64,000 nt of DNA from Sulfuricurvum sp. (GCA_028710885.1 JAQTTG010000003.1:62001-126000); one strand, 5' to 3'. Positions 8,078 through 16,856 are shown, counted from the first letter of the stretch. Program-made: numbers and translations. Notes: generated by a model not told the origin, from the sequence alone.

Positions 8078-10195
8078 TTATAGCTTGAGTTTGAAAATTT
8101 TGCTCATAGGATCAAGAATGACCGGTTCAAAAAGATTTTTGTCATATCGTTCAAAAACAAACATTTGAATGTAGGTTGAATTAAGGTAAAAATCATCGAC
8201 TACCAAAAATCGTCCATAGCTTGGCATGTATATTAGATTTAGCCCTTCTGACGCAAACTTTTGTTCGTTCACTTGAAGTATTTTATTTGAGGAATAGCTT
8301 ACTTGGTAAAAAGATTTTATAGGTACTTCCTGTGTACCTAATTTTATGATATTTTTATCTTTAATAATGGAAAGACCGCTTCCGAGGTCAACTATTTTCC
8401 CCGTATCTTGAATCGTTTGTGTTGAATAGAAAAAAGGTTGTTGTTGATGCACATTAGGATTTTTAAGATCAAGATTACTAAAAAGGGTCACTGTCGGAAG
8501 GATTTCCATCATTCGAAGAGGAAGATAGAGGTAGATATTCCGTGTTTTTTTAGGGAGTTTATACTCTGGTAATGATAGCGCTGTTAAAAACTCTTCCGGG
8601 TCTTTAAATCCTTCTTTGCTCATCATGTATTCAAAGTCATTTTGAGTTTTGTTGGTATCACTATAGCCATTTTCAGTGTATTCAGTAAATAGACGTAACA
8701 TATGAGCCGCAGAGAGTGGGTCTTGTGTTGTTAAAACATATGAAGCGGGAAAGTTGACATCACCAGTGTGTTTTCCTCCGTCAATCCATGTTTTAACATC
8801 ACTGTAGTAACGTATTGGGTAGCCATAATCCCACCATGCAACAACGTAATCTTCTCTTTGTGCAATTTTATGTAATTGCTCTAAGGAGGTAACTTCCTGA
8901 TTTGTAAGAACCGTAGGGGTCATATATTCTTTAATATGTGCATAGTTTGGATAGAGTGCAGTTACGGTAAAAAAAATCACTGAAACATAGCGAAGCCATG
9001 GTTTTTCTATTCGCTGTGTTAGCCATAAAAGCAAATACGCAAATCCGATTGCCATCATAGGGACTGCATAGATTGTAAAGCGTAGTCCAGAAGAGATTGC
9101 TATAAATCCAAGTCCCACCAAGGGTAGAGTGATAAGTAATGGACGATAAGCGATAATAGCCATTATATATCCGATACATGAAAGAATAAATGTAATGGTA
9201 TGTCCGCTTATTCGCTCAGCAAAAACAGTGAATGGAATATGTCCAGCCTCACGTACTGTGTCAATAACATTGTAGTAATGAAGTGAAGAAGAAATTGTCG
9301 TATTCTCAGAAGTATTATGAAAAATATAGAGTTTTAACAGAGTCCATATATAATCAAATCCTCCGGTGTAAAAGTAAGCACCCATAAAAGTAATAAAAAT
9401 TGGCCAAAAGAATTTTTGAGAGAGTTGCTCCTGAAAATGAAAGAATACAAATACAACAGATGCTAAAACAATTTTAAGAGTTAGTGGAAGAGATAAAATC
9501 CCGATGAGAATAAAGAGGGCAATTTTATAAAAAAAGATATTTTTTCGATTGACCAAGATGGTATACACAAGAATAATAGCAAAAAGTGCACTATCAAGTG
9601 CATATGCTTGGGGATACCACCACTGATAGAGTCCTATAGATAGTGTGATAGGAAGAAGAAAACGGTTATGTTGATGGGTTAGCGCAAGAATAAGAGAAAA
9701 CATTTCAAAGACTGGGAAGACAATATTGAGCATATCGGTGTCATAGTAGCCGCTCATGGTACGGTTGTAATAACTATTTGCAATAGAACCGAGCAATGCA
9801 GCGATAAATCCCATTGTAGTTTGTTGAAATGCACGTCCGATTAGGATTAACGGAATTATAATAAGCGAGCCGATAAAAGCAGGCATATAGAGGATGAGTG
9901 TTTCAAAGCTAACGGGAAAAATCTTGGACAATAAGGCTGTGAGTTCTGCCATAGGAGCTTCAATTGGGGAGATGCTTTTTGCATTAATATTGTTATTTAA
10001 AACATCTTTAGCATCTGCAGCGAACAAATATCCATCGTTAGTATTGATCATAAGCTCATTATTCCAATGAAACTGGGCTAGAGAGCTAAATTCATGTACC
10101 CATAAAAACCGTAGTGATACGGAAAAAAGATAAGCAATAAGTATCATTAAGATAAGTGTTTGTATCGATGTGCGATCTTCGTGCAGTTTTAGCAT
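8078..10195 (-). CDS. pglB: PglB oligosaccharyltransferase
   Basis: STT3-type enzyme that moves a lipid-linked glycan en bloc to Asn in periplasmic proteins. The 705 residues compare with 713 in C. jejuni. About thirteen membrane helices precede a periplasmic C-terminal domain. Signature sites are present: NTNDGY near residue 51 (first metal Asp), YYDTDML near 155 (D-x-D), AERISG near 330, whose Arg corresponds by motif to the C. lari residue that reads the acidic -2 position, and WWDYG at 454-458, almost the same place as in Campylobacter. The acidic bacterial sequon D/E-x-N-x-S/T is therefore expected (inference). It is co-transcribed with the flanking glycan genes; a 50-base gap separates it from the upstream pglC-like gene. 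Confidence 0.97.
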   Translation of the reverse strand: MLKLHEDRTSIQTLILMILIAYLFSVSLRFLWVHEFSSLAQFHWNNELMINTNDGYLFAADAKDVLNNNINAKSISPIEAPMAELTALLSKIFPVSFETLILYMPAFIGSLIIIPLILIGRAFQQTTMGFIAALLGSIANSYYNRTMSGYYDTDMLNIVFPVFEMFSLILALTHQHNRFLLPITLSIGLYQWWYPQAYALDSALFAIILVYTILVNRKNIFFYKIALFILIGILSLPLTLKIVLASVVFVFFHFQEQLSQKFFWPIFITFMGAYFYTGGFDYIWTLLKLYIFHNTSENTTISSSLHYYNVIDTVREAGHIPFTVFAERISGHTITFILSCIGYIMAIIAYRPLLITLPLVGLGFIAISSGLRFTIYAVPMMAIGFAYLLLWLTQRIEKPWLRYVSVIFFTVTALYPNYAHIKEYMTPTVLTNQEVTSLEQLHKIAQREDYVVAWWDYGYPIRYYSDVKTWIDGGKHTGDVNFPASYVLTTQDPLSAAHMLRLFTEYTENGYSDTNKTQNDFEYMMSKEGFKDPEEFLTALSLPEYKLPKKTRNIYLYLPLRMMEILPTVTLFSNLDLKNPNVHQQQPFFYSTQTIQDTGKIVDLGSGLSIIKDKNIIKLGTQEVPIKSFYQVSYSSNKILQVNEQKFASEGLNLIYMPSYGRFLVVDDFYLNSTYIQMFVFERYDKNLFEPVILDPMSKIFKLKL

Positions 10196-10245
10196 TGGAT
10201 AGGGCTCCCATTTTGTATATTTGTATTTTAGCTAATTAATCAGCA

Positions 10246-10812
10246 CTAATGGGAAACACCATCTTTTTTGATAACTTTTAAAAAAGTTAAAAGAATGATT
10301 TTTAGATCAAAGGTAAATGATTGTAGATGTAAGTATTGTGTATCCAGTGCTACTTTTTCTGGAATAGGAAGTTCGTCTCGGCCATTGATTTGTGCCCATC
10401 CGGTAAGCCCAGGTGTTAAAATATGAACACAAGCTTTTGTACGTTGCTCAATCAAATCGTCTTGATTGAATAAGGCTGGACGGGGTCCAACAAAACTCAT
10501 GTCTCCTTTTAAAATACTCCAAAGTTGTGGAAGTTCATCTAAACTGCTTTGGCGTAAAAAAGAGCCGATAGGAGTGAGGTAGAGTTGTGGGTCAACGAGT
10601 AGATGGGTGGCAACGGTGGGTGTATTAATACGCATTGTACGAAATTTCGGCATTAAAAAAATAGTATTGTTTTTACCTATGCGTTTGGACCAATAAAGGA
10701 TTGGCCCTTTTGAGGTTATTCGAACTAAAATTGCGGAGATTATAATAAGCGGAAAAAATACGAAAGTTGTTATACCTGCTATGACAATATCAAACAAACG
10801 TTTTAATATCAT
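10246..10812 (-). CDS. pglC: PglC-like phosphoglycosyl transferase
   Basis: Monotopic phosphoglycosyl transferase that joins a sugar-1-phosphate from a UDP-sugar to undecaprenyl phosphate, starting glycan assembly on the lipid carrier. It has 188 residues, the minimal size of this family (C. jejuni PglC has 200). One N-terminal re-entrant helix spans about residues 12-32. KFRTM, the catalytic Asp-Glu in SLDELPQ near residues 90-96, GDMSFVGPRP and WAQINGRDELP follow in the usual order. It overlaps the upstream reductase gene by four bases (ATGA type). The partner reductase suggests that the sugar is not necessarily bacillosamine; WbpL-like specificity for QuiNAc or FucNAc is possible although the fold differs from WbpL. 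Confidence 0.92.
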   Translation of the reverse strand: MILKRLFDIVIAGITTFVFFPLIIISAILVRITSKGPILYWSKRIGKNNTIFLMPKFRTMRINTPTVATHLLVDPQLYLTPIGSFLRQSSLDELPQLWSILKGDMSFVGPRPALFNQDDLIEQRTKACVHILTPGLTGWAQINGRDELPIPEKVALDTQYLHLQSFTFDLKIILLTFLKVIKKDGVSH

Positions 10813-11666
10813 AAGTGCATTCCTTCTAACATTAATCTGATTCCATCTTCAACTCGGTAGGGATTAGTAAGATTTAATTGTCGTTTTGTTTCACTATTAT
10901 CCATGATTAAACTTTCAAATAAACGTTGATAATAGGAGGGTTTAAATGTTTTGAGCAAAAATTCAAATCCGGGTATACGGATAAGGTAGACTTTTTTATC
11001 GAGTGCTTGGGCTATATAGTGGATTAATTGAGAGGTGGATGGTGAAACATCATCTCCAGCTAGATAGACACCACTTTGTTTTTGTTCTAAGAGAACATCT
11101 ATCAGATGGGTAAGATTACCTACATAAACCATACTGCGGGAATTGTGTATTTTTGCAAATGGCAAAACGGGTATTGCTTTTATTAGGTCAATCAAATTTT
11201 TCATATTGGCTTTGACACCCTCCCCATAAACGATTGGTGTACGTATGATCGAAACGATAAAGTTATGATCCTGTAGTGTCTGAAGTTGGAGTTCAGCCTT
11301 TCGTTTGCTTTTACCATAATCATCTTGAGGACTGCAAGGGCTGTTTTCAGTATATATCAGATCACTTTCTTCCCCATATACTTTTATAGTGCTCATAAAA
11401 ATAAAATGCTTTACACCGGATGCTTTTGCTGATTTTGCCAATTCTAATGTTTGCGTAACATTGATTTTTTCATAGGCATTTGCATCGTCTGGCATAGTCA
11501 TCTGATGAACAAGAGCGGATAAGTGAATAATCGTATCCACTTGTGCAAAAGATAAAGTTTCAATAGAGACTTTTTGCAGTGAAATAGGGATTATATGATG
11601 CTTTGTAAACTCTTTTTGAATATGCTTTCCGATAAAACCTGATGCGCCGGTGAGGAGAATTTTCAT
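10809..11666 (-). CDS. SDR reductase/epimerase, WbpV/WreQ-like
   Basis: Extended short-chain dehydrogenase of 285 residues. GASGFIGKH at 7-15 binds NAD(P), STIKVYGE carries the catalytic Ser/Thr region and YGKSK near residue 138 the Tyr-x3-Lys. The segment RTPIVYGEGVKANMKNL and the following NSRSMVYVGNL are characteristic, to my recognition, of the WbpK/WbpV/WreQ group, which reduces UDP-4-keto-6-deoxy-GlcNAc to UDP-FucNAc or UDP-QuiNAc. Its position between a PglC-like transferase and glycosyltransferases, with the dehydratase in the same operon, fits that job. A UDP-GlcNAc 4-epimerase (Gne) is the main alternative. It overlaps both neighbours by four bases. Confidence 0.8.
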   Translation of the reverse strand: MKILLTGASGFIGKHIQKEFTKHHIIPISLQKVSIETLSFAQVDTIIHLSALVHQMTMPDDANAYEKINVTQTLELAKSAKASGVKHFIFMSTIKVYGEESDLIYTENSPCSPQDDYGKSKRKAELQLQTLQDHNFIVSIIRTPIVYGEGVKANMKNLIDLIKAIPVLPFAKIHNSRSMVYVGNLTHLIDVLLEQKQSGVYLAGDDVSPSTSQLIHYIAQALDKKVYLIRIPGFEFLLKTFKPSYYQRLFESLIMDNSETKRQLNLTNPYRVEDGIRLMLEGMHL

Positions 11667-12493
11667 ACGATATCATAACCCAATTTTTGAAGTGTTTCAC
11701 GATTAATTTTTTTTCTATTGTTATCAAAAAACCAGCCATATTGATTAAAATAAATAAATACGGAGCGTATAAACGTTTTGAGAAGTTCAAAACTTTTATG
11801 TGAACCTCTTTCGTATTCATGGACAATAGAGACATGGGGGTAAAGGACAGTTTTTGAGATCTTTCCGATACGCCGGGTGAGATCGGCATCTTCGAGATAC
11901 ATAAAATATCGTTCATCAAAAAGTCCTGTTTGGCTAAGCGTTTCGGTACGCAAAAACATAAAACATCCTGAAATAAAAGGGATTTCAGCCGTAGAAGAGT
12001 AGTCAAAAAAGGTGAGTGCATATCTACGATTAAGTTTTTCGAGATAACTTTTGATCGGAATAAATCGTCTGGCAAATAGATCCCAAGGGGTCGGTAATAG
12101 TTTTGCAATATATTGAAGCTCGCCATCGGGATAGAGAACTTTTGGCATTAGTAACCCCACATCCAAGTGAGCATCCATATACGCCAGAATTTTCTCTAAT
12201 ATCCCACGCTCAAAATGGACATCGGGGTTAAGGACAAGATGATATTTTACCCCATAGGTAATGGATCTTTTGATAGCTATATTGTGTGCAGTACCGAATC
12301 CAGGATTGGAGGGATTGTGAAGATATTGGATTCGGCTATCCAATGAGGCTAACATTTTGAGTTCATCGGTGGGTGAGTTATCAATGAGGTAGAGGGTAAC
12401 ATCAAGCGACGTATTTAAAACACTCTGAATCGCTTTTTGAAGCATTGGTATGGGGTTGTTATAGAGGACGATGGAGACGGTAAGTCTATGCAT
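11663..12493 (-). CDS. GT2 glycosyltransferase, WbbL-like
   Basis: Cytoplasmic GT-A fold family 2 transferase of 276 residues. It opens with VSIVLYNNP and shows YLIDNSPTD, NPGFGTAHN, LNPDVHF (metal site), a GCFMFLR stretch and a FDERYFMYLEDADL acceptor/base region near residues 190-205. This layout is that of the rhamnosyltransferase WbbL group, which often adds the second sugar on a lipid-linked amino sugar. Substrate cannot be read from the sequence. It overlaps the reductase by four bases and the next glycosyltransferase by eight, so translational coupling is likely. Confidence 0.8.
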   Translation of the reverse strand: MHRLTVSIVLYNNPIPMLQKAIQSVLNTSLDVTLYLIDNSPTDELKMLASLDSRIQYLHNPSNPGFGTAHNIAIKRSITYGVKYHLVLNPDVHFERGILEKILAYMDAHLDVGLLMPKVLYPDGELQYIAKLLPTPWDLFARRFIPIKSYLEKLNRRYALTFFDYSSTAEIPFISGCFMFLRTETLSQTGLFDERYFMYLEDADLTRRIGKISKTVLYPHVSIVHEYERGSHKSFELLKTFIRSVFIYFNQYGWFFDNNRKKINRETLQKLGYDIV

Positions 12494-13220
12494 GAAAAAA
12501 ATATCTTTTCAAAAGATTTCTGAGCATAATAATACGAAAGTACACTTTTTTAAGAAAGCCATATTGACTGATTCCTACAGAGGCAGAAGCATTAGTTTCA
12601 TGTCTGCGATAAGCAATTAATTTTTCCTTACAAAAAATACTTTTTCCGAAGGCTTCACCGATTAAGCCTATCCACCAATCGTGCATTGGAATATCAGAGG
12701 GAAAAGGCAATGCTTTGGCTAAAATTTTCCTATTAAAAGCCATGCAACAGCCAATATAACTATTTTTACATAGATTGTTTATCAATCCTGATTTAGAATT
12801 GGTTTGCTCGAAAAAAGAGTCAAAAAGGATAATGCCATTTTTATCAATAATGTGGCAATCGCCAAGGACAATATCGGCGTCCTTTAAATAGTTTAGCATG
12901 GTTTCTACTTTATTAGGCATCCAGATATCATCTTGATCGGCAAGTGCGATGTAGGTTCCAGAACAAAGAGAAAGAGTTTTTTCAAAATTTTTGATTGGAC
13001 CAAGATTTTCATCATTTAAATGAAGTTTGATTCTATCGTCTAAAGTTACATATTCTTGAAGAATTTTGTAGGTTGAGTCGGTTGATCGGTCATCACAGAT
13101 AACTATTTCAAGATTGGTATATGTTTGCGATACAATTGAGTCCAGTTGCTGACGTAAAAATTTTTCACCATTATAGGTTGTCATTGCAATTGAAAAAAGA
13201 TTATTTTCCATATTTTCCAA
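12486..13220 (-). CDS. GT2 glycosyltransferase, paralogue 1
   Basis: Family 2 transferase of 244 residues with FSIAMTTYNGEKFL, EIVICDDRSTD, ENLGPIKNFEKTL and ALADQDDIW (metal site), then a MHDWW motif near residue 178. These blocks closely match the gene at 14046-14990, so the two are paralogues; this copy lacks about 70 C-terminal residues that the other has. The AxADQDDxW signature is common in polysaccharide and O-antigen transferases that use rhamnose or other deoxyhexoses, but the donor cannot be inferred safely. The start ATG overlaps the end of the upstream gene by 20 bases. Confidence 0.78.
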   Translation of the reverse strand: MENMENNLFSIAMTTYNGEKFLRQQLDSIVSQTYTNLEIVICDDRSTDSTYKILQEYVTLDDRIKLHLNDENLGPIKNFEKTLSLCSGTYIALADQDDIWMPNKVETMLNYLKDADIVLGDCHIIDKNGIILFDSFFEQTNSKSGLINNLCKNSYIGCCMAFNRKILAKALPFPSDIPMHDWWIGLIGEAFGKSIFCKEKLIAYRRHETNASASVGISQYGFLKKVYFRIIMLRNLLKRYFFHA

Positions 13221-14049
13221 CTAAAAAGTGATAAAATCCTCGTAAGATATTTTTTGCACGTTCTAATCGCTTATCATCATATAAAAGAACAAATATAACA
13301 ATTTTAAATAAGTATAAGAGCCTTTTTCCCGTGAAAGTTGGATAGGAATATGCATATGTTCGACAAATATATAATCCATTTCTAATAATATAATAATATC
13401 TGCTTGTGGCATGTGATCTGAATATTGTTTTTTTTCCATTGCGTAGAATAATTTTTGGTTCACCTAATTTATGTTCAAGGAATATATTTTTAAATTTGAT
13501 TATATAAAAGCCTAGTCTTTTTGCTCTAAGACAATAATCATGATCAACTTCATCAATAAAAAGTTTTTCTTCAAATTGACCAATTTTTTGGAAAAGTGAA
13601 AGATTTAAAATATTACCAGATGTGATTACAATTAGTTCGGTAGCAGCTTGGCAAAAATTATTATTGACAAAATTATATGCTTCATATTGTGGAGCAAAAA
13701 TAGCTATTTTTTCTTTTTCTTTGTATTGTAACCAGCAATCTAAATAGTTTGTAATCATTTCGTATTCAAAACGACTATCTTGGTCCATGGTTAATAGCCA
13801 TTCATATCCCATGGATATAGCTTTATTTGCTCCGATATTTAATGCATGAGCAATTCCTTGATTTCCATTGTTATTGATATATTGAATTTTTGAATTTTTA
13901 GATAGATTGATAATAAGAGAATGATTAATAGTGTCTGAGTTGTCCACAGCAATAAGAATATCAATATGGTTAATATACGATTCAATATTCGATATAACCG
14001 ATTCATTAGGGTTGTATAAAACAATAACACCACCACATTTGTTTTTCAT
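13201..14049 (-). CDS. GT2 glycosyltransferase, rhamnosyltransferase-like
   Basis: Transferase of 282 residues with GGVIVLYNPNE, LIAVDNSDT, GNQGIAHALNIG, TMDQDSRF (metal site) and IDEVDHDYCLRAKRLG. This pattern matches the RfbF/rhamnosyltransferase subfamily of GT2. A hydrophobic patch near residues 240-255 may touch the membrane. It overlaps both neighbours (20 bases and 4 bases). Base composition is very AT-rich, about 30 percent G+C by eye, lower than the pglB end of the locus, which suggests separate acquisition of the central transferases. Confidence 0.78.
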   Translation of the reverse strand: MKNKCGGVIVLYNPNESVISNIESYINHIDILIAVDNSDTINHSLIINLSKNSKIQYINNNGNQGIAHALNIGANKAISMGYEWLLTMDQDSRFEYEMITNYLDCWLQYKEKEKIAIFAPQYEAYNFVNNNFCQAATELIVITSGNILNLSLFQKIGQFEEKLFIDEVDHDYCLRAKRLGFYIIKFKNIFLEHKLGEPKIILRNGKKTIFRSHATSRYYYIIRNGLYICRTYAYSYPTFTGKRLLYLFKIVIFVLLYDDKRLERAKNILRGFYHFLVGKYGK

Positions 14050-14990
14050 CCTACGATATCCATCAAAAAATTTTTTATGTAAAAATAATTTTTATAAGGG
14101 TAAAGGATTTTATGATATTTTAAGCTTATTAAAAAAGTTTTGAAATGAAATTTATTTTTGAGGTAATCTTCAAAGTAAAGTATAGCATTGTTGATGTCAG
14201 GAAGGTATTCGTTAACCCATTTTATATTTTTTATTGCATGTAGATTTTGGTGATGTTTCTGGTAAGCACGTATTCTATGATGTTGAATATTATTGAATCG
14301 TTTTATAATATTTGAATAAATATCTTGAAAAACTGAAGTATTTTGACTTGATTTTACTCCAGTGTTTTGTCTAATATGTTGTCTATATTGGGTTAAACTT
14401 TTGTCCGTATAACAAATTTTTTTATCTGCTGCAGCACATATTGCTAACCACCAATCGTGATACGTGATTTCTTCTGGAAAAGGTAGTGCGGTTAAGAGTA
14501 AATCTTTTTTTATTAAGATTGTGCACCCTGTAACTACATTTCGAAAAAGTAAACTTTTTAAATCAACAAAGGTGTCAACATTTTTTTTCCAGTAAAGGCT
14601 GATTACATGGTCCTGATCGTCAATAATCGAGCAATTACTGTGAATTAATAAGTTTGGACCAATTTCATGTATTAAAACTGCAAGTTTCTCTTTTTCCCAA
14701 ATGTCATCTTGATCTGCAAGAGCAATATACTCTCCTGTGCAAAGTGCAAGAGCCTTTTCAAAGTTTTTAACAAAACCAATATTGATTGGATTGGAATAAA
14801 TACGGATTCGAGAATCGTGTTTACTATATTCGGTCAGAATTTTCAGCGTATTATCGGTTGAGTGGTCATCACAGATAATGAGTTCAAAATTAGAATACGT
14901 TTGTTTTAGAATCGAATCTAATTGCTTGTGCAAAAAGATCTCACCATTGTATGTTGCCATGGCAATCGATATAAGATTATTTCTAAACAT
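14046..14990 (-). CDS. GT2 glycosyltransferase, paralogue 2
   Basis: Family 2 transferase of 314 residues from the ATG at 14990, which has an AGGAA ribosome site six bases upstream. An in-frame ATG at 15056 would add 22 residues but has no ribosome site and overlaps the small ORF before it. Blocks ISIAMATYNGE, LIICDDHSTD, VKNFEKALALC, ALADQDDIW and YHDWW near 180 align with the gene at 12486-13220, so a duplication is clear. A C-terminal extension of about 75 residues is absent from the paralogue. AT-rich like its neighbours. Confidence 0.8.
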   Translation of the reverse strand: MFRNNLISIAMATYNGEIFLHKQLDSILKQTYSNFELIICDDHSTDNTLKILTEYSKHDSRIRIYSNPINIGFVKNFEKALALCTGEYIALADQDDIWEKEKLAVLIHEIGPNLLIHSNCSIIDDQDHVISLYWKKNVDTFVDLKSLLFRNVVTGCTILIKKDLLLTALPFPEEITYHDWWLAICAAADKKICYTDKSLTQYRQHIRQNTGVKSSQNTSVFQDIYSNIIKRFNNIQHHRIRAYQKHHQNLHAIKNIKWVNEYLPDINNAILYFEDYLKNKFHFKTFLISLKYHKILYPYKNYFYIKNFLMDIVG

Positions 14991-15087
14991 AAAATTTCCT
15001 AAATTGTTGTACCAGTGCCCTATAATTGGTGACATAAGTATTTTGATAAATTTCATCGATGTAATGAAGTAGTTGTTCTTTTTCCAT
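14983..15087 (-). CDS. 34-codon ORF between pglK and a GT2 gene
   Basis: An ATG lies one base after the pglK stop (TAA-C-ATG) and opens 34 sense codons that end by overlapping the next gene's start by eight bases. The peptide begins MEKEQLLHYIDEIYQNTY, with no membrane segment and no domain I recognise. Its coupling to both neighbours fits a translated link in the operon. It might instead be the leftover N-terminus of a decayed transferase or methyltransferase gene. Evidence is only position and overlap. Confidence 0.4.
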   Translation of the reverse strand: MEKEQLLHYIDEIYQNTYVTNYRALVQQFRKFYV

Positions 15088-15088
15088 G

Positions 15089-16801
15089 TTATGGCTTTTC
15101 ATTAAGATTGATCTGTGAATTGTTTATGCTAAATATTTTTTTACACCCTCTAATGGTGCTCAGTCGATGGGCAATGACAATCAATGTTTTATCTTCGCTA
15201 ATTTTATAGATTTCTTCCATAATTTTACTTTCACTATCAGTATCAAGAGCGCTAGTTGCTTCATCAAGGACTAAAATTTCAGGATTACCGTAAAGTGCAC
15301 GAGCGATAGCGATTCGTTGGCGCTGTCCTCCACTGAGTTTAATTCCACCTTCGCCAACTATGGTATTCATGCCTTCGTGATTGATTTCTAGAAACTCTAA
15401 AATATTTGCTTGACGAAGAGCATTTTTTATTTGAGTTTTATTGATAGGCTTTCCGAATGCAACATTTTGAGCCACGGTACCGTCGAAGAGATAGATGCTT
15501 TGTGGAATATACCCAATCTTGCTTCTCCATGATTTGATATTTTTTTCATCCAAAACGACACCATCGACGGTTATTGAGCCACTTTTTGGTCGGTAAAGAC
15601 CGATAATTAGATCGACCAATGTCGATTTACCACTTCCACTTTCTCCAATGAATGCTACTTTATCCCCTTTTTGAATCGATAGTGAAATATTTTTGAGTAT
15701 GAGTTTATCTTCGTTGTATTCGAAGTGAATATGATCAAGCATAAGGGTTTTATCAAATACGATTGGGTTTTTTTGTAATTTTTCTGCATCGTACATGAGA
15801 TCATTGTGAATTATATCCAGGGAACTTTTGTAAAAAAGTATTTGATTATAGCCAGATAAGATACGGTTTGCCGATGGCATAAGACGATAGAGTCCTAACA
15901 CAAACATTGAGATAATCGCTAATGCACCAGAAATGTCACTTTTATATTTATAAATTATATAGATAACCATGCAAATAATGATTCCAAATCCGAGGGCTTC
16001 TAAAAAAAGTCTTGGAAAATGGGCAAGGGTTTCATTCCGTATATTTGCTTGAGCATAACCTGTACTTGCATCTTCAAATTTTTTGAGAACAATTTCTGTA
16101 TTGGATGTAAGTTTCATCATTTTAAAATTGCCGAGGCTGCTATGGATAATTTCGAAAAATTTTTTTTGATGCTCTTCTCGTGAGATTCCTGCTTTTTTAA
16201 TGGCTCGTGATACAGTCATGATGAGTAAAAATGCATTCACAACAAGAATTGCACTTATAAGTAAAGTGATTTTCCAGTTGATATAGAGCATGATGGCATA
16301 AATAAAAATAACGACAAAGATTTCACTGAGCATGAGTAGTAGCCCAGATATTAAATTTGTCATATTTTGTGCTTCATTGATAATTGCTTTGCTGAGGTCA
16401 GCACTGTTTTTATCAATAAAGGATCTATAGCTCATTCCAAGGTAATTTTCAAAAAGACGGTATGCAATGAGGTGATAACGTCCTTTCGAAAATTTTGCTA
16501 AAAGGTAAAAATATCCCATATTGAGAGCTGATCGAGTAAAATAAAAGATTAATAGTCCTATACCTGCAACTACTACAAAGTGAATATCATTTTTAAAATG
16601 AAAAAAAATATAAATATGTTGAAGATAAGCACTTGAATGAATCGCAGAAAAGTTACTGCTTATAGAAATAAAAGGTAGTATTGCTCCAACTCCAATCATC
16701 TCAATGAATGAAATTATAATAGAGATAAAAATCAAAATAAAAAGAAATTTTTTATCATGTTCTGTAAGTATTGAAAAAAGTTTTGTAAAAAAATATTTCA
16801 T
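15089..16801 (-). CDS. pglK: PglK-type lipid-linked oligosaccharide flippase
   Basis: ABC half-transporter of 570 residues (C. jejuni PglK has 564) that flips the undecaprenyl-diphosphate glycan to the periplasm for PglB. Six membrane helices occupy about 20-310. The ATPase domain carries Walker A GESGSGKST near 372-380, Q-loop GYIPQSIYLFDG, signature LSGGQRQR, Walker B ILVLDEATSALD and the switch His in IAHRLS. It is the first gene of the ten-gene minus-strand glycan locus; its promoter lies in the 75-base gap shared with asnB. A lipid A flippase (MsbA) is unlikely because of the setting and PglK-like length. Confidence 0.9.
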   Translation of the reverse strand: MKYFFTKLFSILTEHDKKFLFILIFISIIISFIEMIGVGAILPFISISSNFSAIHSSAYLQHIYIFFHFKNDIHFVVVAGIGLLIFYFTRSALNMGYFYLLAKFSKGRYHLIAYRLFENYLGMSYRSFIDKNSADLSKAIINEAQNMTNLISGLLLMLSEIFVVIFIYAIMLYINWKITLLISAILVVNAFLLIMTVSRAIKKAGISREEHQKKFFEIIHSSLGNFKMMKLTSNTEIVLKKFEDASTGYAQANIRNETLAHFPRLFLEALGFGIIICMVIYIIYKYKSDISGALAIISMFVLGLYRLMPSANRILSGYNQILFYKSSLDIIHNDLMYDAEKLQKNPIVFDKTLMLDHIHFEYNEDKLILKNISLSIQKGDKVAFIGESGSGKSTLVDLIIGLYRPKSGSITVDGVVLDEKNIKSWRSKIGYIPQSIYLFDGTVAQNVAFGKPINKTQIKNALRQANILEFLEINHEGMNTIVGEGGIKLSGGQRQRIAIARALYGNPEILVLDEATSALDTDSESKIMEEIYKISEDKTLIVIAHRLSTIRGCKKIFSINNSQINLNEKP

Positions 16802-16826
16802 AAATTTTTGTTGTATTGCCTAATTG

Positions 16827-16832
16827 ATTATA
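16827..16832 (-). promoter_or_regulatory. Candidate -10 box of the glycan operon
   Basis: On the minus strand TATAAT lies 26 bases before the pglK ATG. No strong -35 is visible. It faces away from the asnB -10 box 19 bases further on, so the two promoters are back to back. Confidence 0.45.
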
Positions 16833-16850
16833 GTTGACTCTATGATAGCG

Positions 16851-16856
16851 TATAAT
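16851..16856 (+). promoter_or_regulatory. Candidate -10 box of asnB
   Basis: A perfect TATAAT lies 21 bases before the asnB GTG, so the leader would be very short. A TTGACT lies 11 bases upstream, too near to act as a normal -35 box. Confidence 0.45.

Noticed and set aside
11560-12126. 188-codon minus-strand frame across the WbbL-like gene and the reductase start
   Set aside because: It overlaps two real genes in another frame on the same strand and shows no domain.
14991-15056. N-terminal extension of the GT2 gene at 14046
   Set aside because: The ATG at 15056 lacks a ribosome site, and the GT2 domain begins just after the ATG at 14990, which has AGGAA upstream.
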